DNA of 64,000 nucleotides from positions 1 to 64,000 of the forward strand of contig NZ_QLUV01000008.1 in the NCBI RefSeq assembly GCF_003286075.1. Reading direction: 5' to 3'. Below the pieces are notes generated by a model, which made no database searches, was not told where the DNA came from, and saw only the letters and a list, made by a program, of their open reading frames with translations. Position 1 is the first letter of the stretch; each line of letters opens with the position of its first letter. Positions 1 to 10,600 of the stretch are shown here, piece by piece. The translations under genes and the position numbers were made by a program. This stretch comes from Paracoccus endophyticus (GTDB lineage Bacteria > Pseudomonadota > Alphaproteobacteria > Rhodobacterales > Rhodobacteraceae).

Positions 1-99
1 TGATCTCCCTGGCGGTTGCCGCCGCCGGTTGGGTGGGTGAGACTTCACCCGGAGATTACGCCGCCTTCCAATTTCCACCACTTCCGAGACACGACCTAC

Positions 100-244
100 T
101 TCGCCTTCCAAGCTGAGACACGTCCCTTCCGACATCCCGTACCTGCGGCACAGATCAGCGCAGTCCGCGCCGTCAACGTATCCGACGACCATGCTCCTGC
201 AGGAGGCCGATGATCTGCTCCTCGGTCCGTCGTCCCTCCTTCAT
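100..244 (-). pseudogene. IS3-family transposase OrfA remnant
   Basis: Read on the reverse strand, an ATG at 244 opens a frame beginning MKEGRRTEEQIIGLLQEH, the conserved start of IS3-family OrfA proteins, but it stops after 23 codons. In shifted frames the text continues with an ADLCRRYGMSEG-like stretch and then a WKAK motif near 101-115, in the family's usual order. At least two frameshifts break it and no OrfB was seen. This is a decayed insertion sequence end. The motif order is seen directly; the family is from recognition. Confidence 0.6.
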
Positions 245-280
245 CGTCCGTCCTCTCGCTGGAGAGAACTCTAATCACAG

Positions 281-717
281 GTGGAGGAAAAAGCCCGTGG
301 CAGGTCACCGCAGTCTTTCCGCCCGGAGCGGATCTCGAAGGTCTTCGCGCACCGGCTGCTCGAAACCAACCCCGTGCCGATACTGTGGACCACCACTTCC
401 ATCGACTCCTGCGACCCGGCGTTCCTGCGCCGCATGAGCTGCTCGGTCGAGATGCGCACACCATCGGAGCAGGTGCGCAAACGCATCCGGCAACGGCTCG
501 CCGACCGGCATCAGCGGGTGGCCGAAACGGGTGCGCTGATCGCGTTGGCCGGGATCCGTGACCGCCCACGGTCGATGAACTGACGGCGGGGCATCGGGCC
601 GCCACTATCGCGCGACGCGGGGGGGTGGCCTGTGCGGCGATGAAGGGGCTGGTCCTCGTGCAGCTGCGGCAAGTCCAGCAGAACGACGTCCCGCGGACCG
701 AAATTGGTTGGCACTGA
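281..717 (+). pseudogene. AAA+ ATPase fragment, frameshifted
   Basis: From a GTG at 281 the frame encodes about 100 residues with LLETNPVPILWTTTSID followed by CDPAFLRRM and a helical QVRKRIRQRLADRHQ segment. This resembles the sensor-1 and lid part of a large bacterial AAA+ ATPase. The frame stops at 583. A second frame (565-717) continues with VDELTAGHRAATIA, suggesting one frameshifted parent gene. No Walker A or B precedes it, so the N-terminal part is gone, perhaps lost with the neighbouring insertion event. Non-functional. Confidence 0.4.
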
Positions 718-1298
718 CAGCGCCGCCGGGCGCGGCGCGGCCGATGGCAGGTCATAGGCGGCGCGGTCCTGCCGCACGGCTTCGATGCCACGCATGTCCG
801 AGTCGGCGACAGATACCAGCCGCAGCTCGGTCAGCCGGCCATCATGATCGAGCGGCCCGGGAAACCTGTGGGATGGTGTCCCGGGGGTGGTGAAGGTTGC
901 GCGGTTGGCGCCACTGTTCTCTGGGCGTTCCGACGGGCGCAAGAAGGACGCATGCACTCGCCAGGCTTTCCGGCACCAACCGCCTGTTGCTGTCAGACCT
1001 GGCCAGCCGCCCGTGCTGCGCTGAACCGAGGGGTTGGCCCCGAGGAGGTCGCCGGCAAGAGGCGTACCCCCATGGCCCGCTCACCGCAGCGGCGGCCTGC
1101 CGCGCAGCGATTGCTGACGACCCGGCAGATCCTTGCTGACAATTTTTAGTCCCTCAGCGTGTGCCGGGCCTGGAACTGCAAAGCCACCGTCATGATTGAA
1201 GCGTCAGATATCATGCAGCGCAGTTCAGGGACCTGTTCCGGGCTTCGCGGGCGTGGGCCGTCTTTGGAGATCACCATGCATCAGTTTCCGCCTGCGCG
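718..1298. other. Intergenic stretch without recognisable gene
   Basis: About 580 bp lie between the ATPase remnant and cphA. Only short, low-quality reading frames are present. The segment just before cphA (1140-1200) is relatively AT-rich and is the most likely place for its promoter, but no clear -35/-10 pair or hairpin was recognised. Confidence 0.4.
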
Positions 1299-4187
1299 AT
1301 GCAGGTCCGTGCGGTCGGCGTCTATCGCGGACCGCATCTTTACAGCGCGACGCCCATGGTGCGGATCGAACTGGACCTCGGGGCGCTGGAAGACTGGCCC
1401 ACGGACCGGCTGCCGGGGTTTGCGGACCGGCTGATGGGGGACCTGCCGGGCCTTCACGAACACGGCTGCTGCTTTGGCGAGCCGGGCGGCTTCCTGCGCC
1501 GTCTGCGCGACGGCACCTGGCTGGGCCATGTGGCCGAGCATGTCGCGCTGGAGCTGCAGTCGCGCGCGGGCACGCCCGTGACGCGCGGCAAGACCCGCTC
1601 GGTCCGGGGCCAGCCCGGCGTCTACAACGTGATGTTCGCCTATGACCATGAGGAAGCGGGCCGCATGGCCGGACGCTTCGCGCTGGAAATCCTGGACGGG
1701 CTGCTGCCCGAGACCCTGCGCGGCGTCGGCGGGCTTGGCCGGGTGGACGACACCCCCGCGCCGCGGCGCGAGGACGGAACGGTGGACGTGCCCGCCGCCG
1801 TCGCCCAACTTGCCCGGCTGCTGGGGCGCGTCGGCTTCGGCCCGACCACCCGCGCCCTGGTCGAGGAGGCCCGGCGCCGCGACATCCCCGCCCTGCGGCT
1901 GGACGCCAACAGCTTCGTCCAGCTGGGCACCGGGGCGGCGCAGAGGCGCATCCGGGCCAGCATCACCGGCGAAAGCTCGTCGCTGGCGGTCGAGGTGGCG
2001 TCCGACAAGCAGCTGACCAAGACGCTGCTGGACGGGGCGGGCGTGCCGGTGCCGCAGGGCTCGGTCGTCCGCACCGCCGCCGACGCGCTGGCGGCGGCCG
2101 AGGACCTGGGCTGGCCGGTGGTGGTCAAGCCGCTGGACGGCAATCACGGGCGCGGCGTCACGCTGGACATCGACAGCCCGGAAAAGCTGGCTGCGGCCTT
2201 TGAGGAAGCCCGCAGCCATGGCCGCCGCGTCATCGTGGAACAGCAGTTCCGGGGCAAGGACTACCGCGTGCTGGTCGTCGGCGGAGAGGTCTGCGCCGTG
2301 GCCGAGCGCGTGCCCGCCCATGTGACCGGCGACGGGCGCTCGCGCATCGCCGACCTGGTCGAGGCCGAGAACCGCGATCCCCGCCGGGGCGAGGGGCATG
2401 AAAAGGTCATGACCCGGATCGTCATCGACGACCATGTGCGCGCGCGGCTGGAACTGGCCGGGATGACCCCCGACAGCGTGCCGCCCGCAGGCGAGGTCGT
2501 TCCTCTGCGCGACACCGCGAACCTGTCCACCGGCGGCACCGCCATCGACCGGACGCTGGAGATCCACCCGGAAAACGCCTGGCTCGCCGCCCGGGCCGCG
2601 CAGGTCGTGGGCCTGGACGTGGCGGGCATCGACATGATCCTGCCCGACATCACCCTGTCGGCGCGGCAGTCCGGCGGCGGCATCGTCGAGGTGAACGCAA
2701 GCCCCGGCTTCCGCATGCATCTCGACCCCTCGCAGGGCCAGCCCCGCAACGTGGCGCGGCCCGTGATCGACCGGCTGTTTCCCGAAGGGCGCAACGGCCG
2801 CATCCCCGTTTTTGCCGTCACCGGCACCAACGGGAAATCGACCACCGTCCGCATGGTGGCCCACATCTATCGCAGCCTCGGAAAGACCGTCGGCTTCACC
2901 ACGACGACGGGCATCCAGATCGGCGACCACCTGATCGCCGAGGTGGACGCCTCCGGGCCCCAGAGCGCGCGCAAGGTGCTGCGCGACCCGACCGTCGAGG
3001 TCGCCGTGCTGGAAACCGCGCGCGGCGGGATGCTGCGCGAGGGCCTGGGCTTTGACTGGTGCGACGTGGGCGCGGTGCTGAACGTGGCCGAGGACCACAT
3101 CGGCCTGAAGGGCATCGACAGCCTCGAGGATCTGGCGCGCATCAAGTCCATCGTGACCGAATCCGTCCACCGCAACGGCGCCAGCATCCTGAACGCCGAC
3201 GATCCGCTGACGGTCGCCATGCAGCGCCATGCCGGCGGGCGGATCGTCTTCTTCTCGCTGAAGGGCGGGGACGAGATGCCGGACTTTCTGCGCGCCCATG
3301 TCGCGGACGGCGGCATGGCCATCCTGCGCGAAACGCAGGGCGGCGAGGACATCCTGGTGCTGCACCGTCACGGCGAAGGCCGCCGTCTGATGCGCACGGC
3401 CGATATCCCCGCGACGCTGGGGGGGCTGGCCGAGTTCAACGTCCAGAACGCGATGGCGGCGGCGGCCATGGCCATCGCCCAGGGGGTCGAGCCCGAGGCG
3501 GTCGCCCGCGCGCTGTCCGGCTTCACCACCTCGTTCGAGCAATGCCCCGGACGGCTGAACATCCATGACTGCCACGGCATCCGCGTCATCCTGGACTATG
3601 CGCACAACCCGGCGGGGCTGGTCGCGCTGGGCAAGGTCGTGACCGGGCTGAAATCGCGCCAGTCCCGCGCCATCGGCATGATCAGCATCCCCGGCGACCG
3701 CCGGGACGAGGACATGCGCCTGATGGGCCGGGTCGCGGCGGGCCTGTTCGACGAGATCGTCTTCCGAGAGGACCCCGCGCGGCGCGGCCGCCGGCCCGGC
3801 GAGATCGTGGCGCTGCTGGCAGAAGGCGCACAGGCGGCGGGCTTTCCGCCCGAGCGGATGCACCGCATCCTGGACGAATACGCGGCGGCGGACCTGTGCC
3901 TGCGGCTCGCGCGGCCCGGCGACCTGGTGGTGCTGACCCCGACCGAGGTCGAGGCGATGTGGCGGCAGGTCCTGGCCTGGGTGCCCGAGCGGACGCCCCG
4001 GGCGATCGAGCCGGTCCTGCGCGTCGCAACCCAGGGGGGCGAGGTGGAACTGGTTGCGGCCACGGCGGACAGGTCCCTGGTGCGGCACCGCGACGGCCCG
4101 CCCTCGGCCTGGAACCGGCCGCCCTTCCCCGAAGCTGACGGGGGCAGTCCCGCCGGGGACGGCCTGCTGCGGACGGTGCGGCCATGA
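1299..4187 (+). CDS. cphA: Cyanophycin synthetase
   Basis: Polymerises Asp and Arg into the cytoplasmic storage polymer multi-L-arginyl-poly-L-aspartate using two ATP per building block. The N-terminal start (MQVRAVGVYRGPHLYS) matches the family start, which supports the ATG at 1299 although no strong ribosome binding site is visible. Residues 1-160 form the N domain, about 220-480 the ATP-grasp domain that adds Asp, and about 485-880 the Mur-ligase-like domain that adds Arg, with the P-loop GTNGKST near residue 510. At 962 residues it is longer than the usual 870-900. The excess is a C-terminal tail of about 60 residues. It overlaps cphB by 4 bp (ATGA), implying translational coupling. Confidence 0.95.
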   Translation: MQVRAVGVYRGPHLYSATPMVRIELDLGALEDWPTDRLPGFADRLMGDLPGLHEHGCCFGEPGGFLRRLRDGTWLGHVAEHVALELQSRAGTPVTRGKTRSVRGQPGVYNVMFAYDHEEAGRMAGRFALEILDGLLPETLRGVGGLGRVDDTPAPRREDGTVDVPAAVAQLARLLGRVGFGPTTRALVEEARRRDIPALRLDANSFVQLGTGAAQRRIRASITGESSSLAVEVASDKQLTKTLLDGAGVPVPQGSVVRTAADALAAAEDLGWPVVVKPLDGNHGRGVTLDIDSPEKLAAAFEEARSHGRRVIVEQQFRGKDYRVLVVGGEVCAVAERVPAHVTGDGRSRIADLVEAENRDPRRGEGHEKVMTRIVIDDHVRARLELAGMTPDSVPPAGEVVPLRDTANLSTGGTAIDRTLEIHPENAWLAARAAQVVGLDVAGIDMILPDITLSARQSGGGIVEVNASPGFRMHLDPSQGQPRNVARPVIDRLFPEGRNGRIPVFAVTGTNGKSTTVRMVAHIYRSLGKTVGFTTTTGIQIGDHLIAEVDASGPQSARKVLRDPTVEVAVLETARGGMLREGLGFDWCDVGAVLNVAEDHIGLKGIDSLEDLARIKSIVTESVHRNGASILNADDPLTVAMQRHAGGRIVFFSLKGGDEMPDFLRAHVADGGMAILRETQGGEDILVLHRHGEGRRLMRTADIPATLGGLAEFNVQNAMAAAAMAIAQGVEPEAVARALSGFTTSFEQCPGRLNIHDCHGIRVILDYAHNPAGLVALGKVVTGLKSRQSRAIGMISIPGDRRDEDMRLMGRVAAGLFDEIVFREDPARRGRRPGEIVALLAEGAQAAGFPPERMHRILDEYAAADLCLRLARPGDLVVLTPTEVEAMWRQVLAWVPERTPRAIEPVLRVATQGGEVELVAATADRSLVRHRDGPPSAWNRPPFPEADGGSPAGDGLLRTVRP

Positions 4188-4990
4188 CGGGCGCTCTGGT
4201 CATCGTCGGCGGACGCGAGCGGAAGGAGGCGGACAACGTCATCCTGCAGGAGATCGCGCGCCGCGCGCATGGCGGCCGGCTGGTCCTGGCCACCGTCGCC
4301 TCGTCCGAACCCGAGGGCTATTTCGAGGCCTATCGTCCGGTCTTCCAGGAACTGGGCATCACCGATCTGGTCGAGCTTTATGTCGAGGACCGCGAGCAGG
4401 CCCATGACGAGGCCAAGCGGGCGCTGCTGGACGGCGCCACGGGCGTGTATTTCACCGGCGGCGACCAGCTTCGCATCACCAGCCAGATCGGCGACACGCC
4501 GCTCGAACGCCGCATCTATGACCTGCATCGCCAGGGGGCGGTGATCGCGGGCACCTCGGCCGGGGCGTCGGTCATGAGCGACACGATGCTGGTCCGGGGC
4601 GCGGGGGCGGAATCCCATCGCGTGGGCGACCTGCGGATGGCCGCCGGGCTGGGGCTGGTCAAGGACATCGTCATCGACCAGCATTTCGCGGAACGAGGCC
4701 GCATCGGGCGGCTGCTGGGCGCGGTGTCGCAGAACCCGCGCACGCTGGGGATCGGCATCGACGAGGACACCGCCATCGTGGTCGAGGGCGACGCCTTCCG
4801 CGTCATCGGCAGCGGCGCGGTGACGGTCGTGGACGGACACCGCATCACGCATTCCAACATCGCGGATGCCGCGCCCGACCGCGTGCTGTCGCTGTTCGAC
4901 GTCACGCTGCACGTGCTGGGGTCGGGCGACCGCTTCGACATTGCCAACCGCCGCCCCGAGGCCGCGGACGGCGCGGCGTCCGGGGACTGA
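4184..4990 (+). CDS. cphB: Cyanophycinase
   Basis: Serine exopeptidase of family S51 that cuts cyanophycin into beta-Asp-Arg dipeptides. The 268-residue protein has the usual family length, an N-terminal VIVGG segment, the FTGGDQLR motif (about 90-97) and the nucleophile Ser125 in AGTSAGAS. No signal peptide is present, consistent with the intracellular form. Its start overlaps the cphA stop, so synthesis and degradation enzymes share a transcript. The aspartyl dipeptide product would go to the peptidase encoded next. Confidence 0.93.
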   Translation: MTGALVIVGGRERKEADNVILQEIARRAHGGRLVLATVASSEPEGYFEAYRPVFQELGITDLVELYVEDREQAHDEAKRALLDGATGVYFTGGDQLRITSQIGDTPLERRIYDLHRQGAVIAGTSAGASVMSDTMLVRGAGAESHRVGDLRMAAGLGLVKDIVIDQHFAERGRIGRLLGAVSQNPRTLGIGIDEDTAIVVEGDAFRVIGSGAVTVVDGHRITHSNIADAAPDRVLSLFDVTLHVLGSGDRFDIANRRPEAADGAASGD

Positions 4991-5181
4991 TCGTCGCGCC
5001 TGGCCGCGCGCGCCCACTGTGGAAACGGCCCGTCCGGCGGCGGCGCTTGCCTTGGGGAAGCCCGCGGATGCGGCCGGGCCTTCCCTGCCGGACCAAGATC
5101 GCCGGGGATGCGGGCCTTCCCCCGTCCTTCCTGACGCGCCGGTGTGTCCGGCCATTTCATCCACCATTTGGGAGCATCAAG

Positions 5182-6051
5182 ATGTGGGCGATCATTCTGC
5201 ACGGCGGCGCCAAGGAGATCGAACCGGACGAGGCCGACGCCAACCGTTCCGGCTGCCTGCGGGCGCTGTCCGCCGGCCGCGCCGTGCTTGAAGGCGGCGG
5301 CTCGGCGCTGGACGCGGTCGAGGCCGCGATCCGCGTCCTGGAGGACGACCCCGCCTTCAACTGCGGCTATGGCAGCGTGCTGAACGCGGCCGGAGAGGTC
5401 GAGATGTGCGCGGCCATCATGGAGGGCCGGACCTTCAACGTCGGCGGCGTTTCCATCGTCCAGGGGGTGCGCCATCCCGTCAGCGTCGCCCGGGCCATGC
5501 TGGAGGAGGAAACCACCCTGATCGCCGGTCCCGGCGCGCGGGCCTTTGCCGCCGAAAAGGGGCTGGAGCTTTGCGATCCCGCCGCCCTCAGGGCGTCGAA
5601 GGACGAGAAGAAGCGTGGACGGACGGGGACGCATGACACGGTCGGCTGCGTGGCCCTTGACCGGCATGGGCTGCTTGTCGCGGGCACCTCGACCGGCGGG
5701 CTGGATGACACGCCCGTCGGCCGCGTGGGCGATTCGGCGCTGCCCGGCTGCGGCTTCTATGCCGACAACGATCTGGGCGCGGTCGCCTTTTCCGGCGACG
5801 GGGAACGCATCGCCCGCAAGATTCTGGCCGCGCGGGTGATGCATGCGCTGGGCCCCCAAGGTCCCGATGAGGCGCTGGGGCTTGCCATCCGCCATGTCGC
5901 CCAGATCGGCGGCGAGGCGGGGGGCATCGCCCTGACCCCCGACGGCCGCTTTGGCTGGATGCACAACAGCCGCGAGTTCGCGGTGGCCTACGCCAGCAGT
6001 GACCAGCCAGAGCCGCGTGTCTACCTCAGAAAGGCGGAAGAGCGGGAATGA
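5182..6051 (+). CDS. iaaA: Isoaspartyl peptidase / type III asparaginase
   Basis: Ntn-hydrolase that would split beta-Asp-Arg (the cyanophycinase product) into Asp and Arg. The ATG at 5182 (MWAIILHGGA) is chosen because HGGA is the family N-terminus; an in-frame upstream start at 5047 would add 45 residues of non-family sequence. The catalytic threonine is Thr153 in HDTVG, preceded by the flexible Lys/Arg-rich linker that is cleaved autocatalytically, and a TSTGG segment lies downstream in the beta chain. It lies 191 bp after cphB on the same strand, which supports the cyanophycin role rather than general protein repair. Length (289) is slightly below the usual 310-320. Confidence 0.88.
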   Translation: MWAIILHGGAKEIEPDEADANRSGCLRALSAGRAVLEGGGSALDAVEAAIRVLEDDPAFNCGYGSVLNAAGEVEMCAAIMEGRTFNVGGVSIVQGVRHPVSVARAMLEEETTLIAGPGARAFAAEKGLELCDPAALRASKDEKKRGRTGTHDTVGCVALDRHGLLVAGTSTGGLDDTPVGRVGDSALPGCGFYADNDLGAVAFSGDGERIARKILAARVMHALGPQGPDEALGLAIRHVAQIGGEAGGIALTPDGRFGWMHNSREFAVAYASSDQPEPRVYLRKAEERE

Positions 6052-6135
6052 TCGGCTCTTGAGACGGGGGGCGGGCCGGCAGGACCCTGACGGGGCAAGG
6101 CGCCTGCGCGCCCCGGTGTGCCCCGGCAGCCCGCC

Positions 6136-6363
6136 TCAGCCTTGCGGCGTGGCGAGCATGCGCAGAATCTGCTGCCGGTGCGCCTGCCAGACCTGCAGGG
6201 TGTCGCGCAGGACCCGCAGCAAGGTCTCGGCCTCGGCGCTGTTCTGGCCCCGCGCCCGCAGTTGCGCCACCAGTTCCGCCTGCCGCAGCACGCGCCTTTC
6301 GCCGTCGCGGATGTCGCGCTCGGCCTGGGCCAGATGGGCCCGTTCCATGGCGATGTCGGGCAT
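6136..6363 (-). CDS. Small helical hypothetical protein
   Basis: A 75-residue protein, highly charged and predicted mostly helical, with many Ala, Arg, Glu and Leu residues (MPDIAMERAHLAQAERDI start). A good ribosome binding site, GGGGAGGAAAGCC, lies directly upstream of the ATG at 6363 and decides the start. It is convergent with iaaA and divergent from the CheB gene. No domain recognised; similar short proteins sit beside orphan cheB/cheR genes in other alphaproteobacteria, so a signalling accessory role is possible but unproven. Confidence 0.65.
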   Translation of the reverse strand: MPDIAMERAHLAQAERDIRDGERRVLRQAELVAQLRARGQNSAEAETLLRVLRDTLQVWQAHRQQILRMLATPQG

Positions 6364-6517
6364 GGCTTTCCTCCCCGGAAGGCGGCCCCCTGGGGGCGCG
6401 GGCGTGGGCCGGGCGCAAGTCGGGCGCCCTTCGCCGCGCGAACCGGACCGCGAAAAGGGAACGCGGCCCGGCCCTGCGCAGTTTCCCCTGCAAGGCCGAT
6501 GATGGAAGGGCCCTTTC

Positions 6518-7543
6518 ATGGACAACCGCGACATCATCGTCATCGGCGGCTCGGCCGGGGCGACCACCCCGCTGAAAAGCGTCCTGGGGGGATTGCCCCG
6601 CGACCTGCCTGCCGCCGTCTTCGTGGTCCTGCACATCCCGGCACGCAGCATCGGCATCCTGACCACCGTCACGCAGGCCGCCACCCACCTGCCGGTCCTG
6701 CCGGCCGAGGACGGGATGGAGATCCGGCCCGGCCACATCTACCTGGGCGTGCCCGACCGCCACCTGCTGCTGGCGGACGGCCGCATCCGGCTGGGGCGCG
6801 GCCCGCGCGAGAACATGGCGCGCCCGGCCATCGACCCGCTGTTCCGCTCGGCCGCCGTCGCCTATGGCCCGCGCGTGGTGGGCGTGCTGCTCAGCGGGCT
6901 GCTGAACGACGGCGCGGCGGGATTGTCCGCGATCAAGCGCTGCGGCGGGCTGGCGCTGGTCCAGGACCCGGATGACGCCACCGCCGCCGAGATGCCGCAG
7001 GCCGCGCTGCGGGCCGTCACCGCCGACCTGGTGGCGCCGGGGACGCGCATCGGCGACGTGCTGGCCGACGTCGCGCGGCAAGCCCCCGGGCCCAGGGTCC
7101 CGATCCCGCCCGAGATCCGGCTGGAGGTGGACATCGCCGCGGGCGAGCGGATCGACAGCGCGCTTCTCAGCCGCATCGCCGATCCCGCGCCCCTGATCTG
7201 CCCGGACTGCGGCGGGGTCATGTCGCAGATGCGCGGGCCGGGGCCGCTGCGCTTTCGCTGCCAGGTCGGCCACGCCAAGACGGCCGAGGTGCTGGCCCAT
7301 GAACAGGAGAACGCGGTGGACGAGGCGCTGCGGGTGGCGCTGCGGATCATCGAGGAGCGCGCCGAGTTGGTCACGCGCATGGCCGAGGAGGGGCGCCAGT
7401 CCGGCCGCCGCGCCGTGGCCGAGATGTACCAGGACCGCGCCGAGGAATACCGCCGCTATGCCGACACGATCCGCCGCGCCGTCCTGAGGTCGATGCGCCC
7501 CATTCAGCCCTCGGGGGACGAGGGCGGGCAGGATCAGGGTTGA
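6518..7543 (+). CDS. CheB-type methylesterase without receiver domain
   Basis: Residues 5-190 are a CheB methylesterase domain: GGSAGA at about 10-15 contains the nucleophile Ser, VLHIP supplies the His, and LSGLLNDGAAG holds the Asp region. The usual N-terminal receiver domain is absent, so activity cannot be set by phosphorylation of its own receiver. The C-terminal part has a CPDCGG motif and later Cys and His (FRCQVGH), likely a small zinc-binding module, followed by a long helix. This architecture is typical of stand-alone CheB proteins linked to hybrid CheB/CheR kinases such as the next gene, not of flagellar chemotaxis; no cheA, cheW or receptor gene is nearby. Confidence 0.85.
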   Translation: MDNRDIIVIGGSAGATTPLKSVLGGLPRDLPAAVFVVLHIPARSIGILTTVTQAATHLPVLPAEDGMEIRPGHIYLGVPDRHLLLADGRIRLGRGPRENMARPAIDPLFRSAAVAYGPRVVGVLLSGLLNDGAAGLSAIKRCGGLALVQDPDDATAAEMPQAALRAVTADLVAPGTRIGDVLADVARQAPGPRVPIPPEIRLEVDIAAGERIDSALLSRIADPAPLICPDCGGVMSQMRGPGPLRFRCQVGHAKTAEVLAHEQENAVDEALRVALRIIEERAELVTRMAEEGRQSGRRAVAEMYQDRAEEYRRYADTIRRAVLRSMRPIQPSGDEGGQDQG

Positions 7544-7648
7544 ACGACAGGCCCGGCGGTGCCAGATGATGCAGGCACCCGGGGTTGAACGCGATCGGCC
7601 GCTCCGCGCCACGGGGGGCGGGATCGGCTCTGCGGGACGGGCCAGGGG

Positions 7649-10600
7649 ATGATGTCCAGGGATAGCGCCACCGACCTTGCCGCGCCGTCGCAGGTGGTCG
7701 CGGCCATCACGGCCTCGGCCGCCCGCCCCGCCTCGGCCGAGGCGCTGCTGAGGCGCCTGCCGCCGCAGGAGGGCGCGGCCCTTGTCGTCGTGCTGCAGCA
7801 CATGGAGGCCTTTGACGAGGCCCCTTTCCGGCAGGCCGCGTCCGAGGGCGGCCACGATCCGGTCTGGATCGCGGACGGAATGCCGGTCGAGCCGGGGCGG
7901 CTTTACCTGACCCCGCCGGACAGGGTCGTGACGATCGAGGGGGACCATTTCGCCGCGCAGCCGACGCAGCAGGCCCCCGGGCTGCAAGGCGTCATCGACA
8001 GCTTCCTCGTGTCGCTGGCCCGCGACCAAGGCGACCGGGCCATCGGGGTCGCGCTGGACGGCACGGACGGGGACGGCACCCTGGGCGCGCGCGAGATCAA
8101 GGCCGCGGGCGGCGTGGTGCTGGCGGAATCCGTGCCCGAGGACCTGGCCCACAGCGACAGCGCCGCAGCCTTGGCCGACGCCGTCCTTGCCGTCGAGGAC
8201 ATCCCGGCGCGCCTTGTGTCGCTGATCGCGCAGGCTGCGCGCAGTCCGGGCGACGCCGCCGCGGCGGACCCGGACGACGCCGCGACGGCCGAGGCGCTGG
8301 AGGCCATCGCCGGGCTGCTGCGCCAGAAGACCGGGCACGACTTCCACGGCTACAAGCGCGGCACCTTCCTGCGCCGGGTGCAGCGGCGGATGCAGGCCCT
8401 GCTGATCGACGACCTGCCCGCCTATCTGGACCTGCTGCGCACGGCGGCGGACGAGCCGCAGAACCTGTTCAACGACCTGCTGATCGGCGTGACCGAGTTC
8501 TTCCGCGACAAGAAGGAATGGGCGGTCCTGGAACAGGAGGTGATCCCCCATCTGTTCCAGGGCAAGGTCCGCGAGCCCCTGCGCGTCTGGGTCGCGGGCT
8601 GCTCGACCGGCGAGGAGGTCTATTCCCTGGCCATGCTGCTGGCCGAGCATCGCGCCACGCTGGAGGAGCCGACGGCGATCCAGATCTTCGCCTCGGACCT
8701 GGACGGGCGCGCCCTGGCGATGGGGCGGGCGGGGCGCTATCCCGACAGCATCGCCGCGCAGATGACGCCCGAACGGCTGGCCCGCTGGTTCGTCAGGGAA
8801 GGCGACACCTATTGCGTCGTCAAGGAACTGCGCGAGATGTGCATCTTTTCGCACCACAGCCTGATCAAGGACGCGCCGTTTTCGCGGCTGGACCTGATCT
8901 CGTGCCGCAACCTGCTGATCTATCTGGATGCCGAGTTGCAGGAAAAGGTGATCCCGCTGTTCCACTTTGCGCTGCGGCCGGGGGGGTTCCTGTTCCTCGG
9001 CAATTCGGAAAACGCGTCGCGCCATCAGACCCTGTTCCTGCCGGTCGAGCCGCGCTGCCGCATCTTCCGCCGCCTCGACACGCCCCGCCGCGTCGTTCCC
9101 GACTTTCCCTTCACGGCGGTCCAGCGGGGCCAGGCGTCCCGCACCGCCCCCGAGGCCCCGGCCCGCGACCGGTCCGTCGCCGACCTGACGCGCTGGGCCG
9201 AGCACGCGATGGAGCGCCACACCCCCGCCTTCGTCGTCATCGACGAAAGCCACACCGTGCTGCATTTCTCGGGGCCGATGGGGCGCTATCTGGCGCCCGC
9301 CAGCGGCGCGGCCTCGCTGAACCTGCTGCAGCTGGCCCATCCGATGCTGCGGGTCGAGCTTCGCGCCGCCCTCGGCCGCGCGGCCGAAAAGGTGCAAACG
9401 GTCGAGGTCGGCGGGCTTGAGATCGGGACGGGCGGGCTGTGCCTGCGGCTGGACCTGATCGTCGAGCCGCGCATCGCCGAACCGGGCCGCCAAGCCGGCT
9501 TTCTCGTCATCTTCAGGGACTGCGGCACCTCGGCCAGCGCGGGCGGCGCGGGCGACGCCGCCCCGGGCCAGCGGGCCGAGCACCTGCAGCGGCTGGAGGA
9601 AGACCTGCGCCTGACGCGCGACCGGCTGCAGGCCACGATCGAGGAGCTGGAAAGCACCAACGAGGAGCTGAAATCCTCGAACGAGGAATACCAGTCCCTG
9701 AACGAGGAACTGCAAAGCGCCAACGAGGAGCTGGAGACCTCGAAGGAGGAATTGCAGTCCGTCAACGAGGAGCTGACCACCGTCAACGGGGAACTCGCGC
9801 ATCGCGTGCAGGAACTGGGGCGCGCGAACAGCGATCTCAAGAACTTCCTCGAATCCACCCAGATCGCCACGCTGTTCCTGGACAACGACCTGAGGGTCAC
9901 GAACTTCACCCCGGCCATCGTCGATGTCTTCCACCTGGTCGAGGCCGACGAGGGCCGGCCGATCGCCCATATCAAGGCGCGCGTGGCCTATGAGGATCTG
10001 GCCCAGGACGCCCGCCGCGTCCTGCGCACCCTGGCGCCGGTCGAGCGCGAGATCGACGACCCGGAAACCCATGCCCGCTATATCGCGCGACTGCTGCCCT
10101 ATCGCAGCACCGACAACTTCATCGCGGGCGTGGTCGCGACCTTCCTGGACGTGACCGCCCGGCGCGAGGCCGAGGAACGGTTGCGCCGCAGCGAGGAGCG
10201 TTATCGCGCCATCGTCGAAACGGCCAGCGATTATGCGATCTTCACCACCGACATCGCGGGCCGGATCGAGACCTGGCCGCCGGGGGCCGAGAACGTCTTC
10301 GGCTGGCGCGCCGACGAGGCGGTGGGCCAGCCCGTGGACATCACCTTCACCCCCGAGGACCGCGCCGCGGGCCAGCCCGAGCAGGAGCGGCAGGCCGCGC
10401 TGGAGGACGGCCAGGCGCCCGACGTGCGCTGGCACCTGCGCAAGACCGGCGGGCGCGTCTTCATCGACGGCATGATGCGCCCCCTGCGGGGCGCGGAGGG
10501 CCAGCCCGTGGGCTTCCTGAAGATCGGCCGGGACGTGACCGAGCAGCGGTCCACCGAGGCCGCGCTGCGCGCGAGCGAGGCGCGCCAGGCCTTCCTGCTG

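Noticed and set aside
7649-8230. Loss of the CheB nucleophile in the giant kinase
   Set aside because: Alignment by eye places a Ser at the expected position (TASAAR), so loss of the residue cannot be claimed; only the glycine loop is changed.
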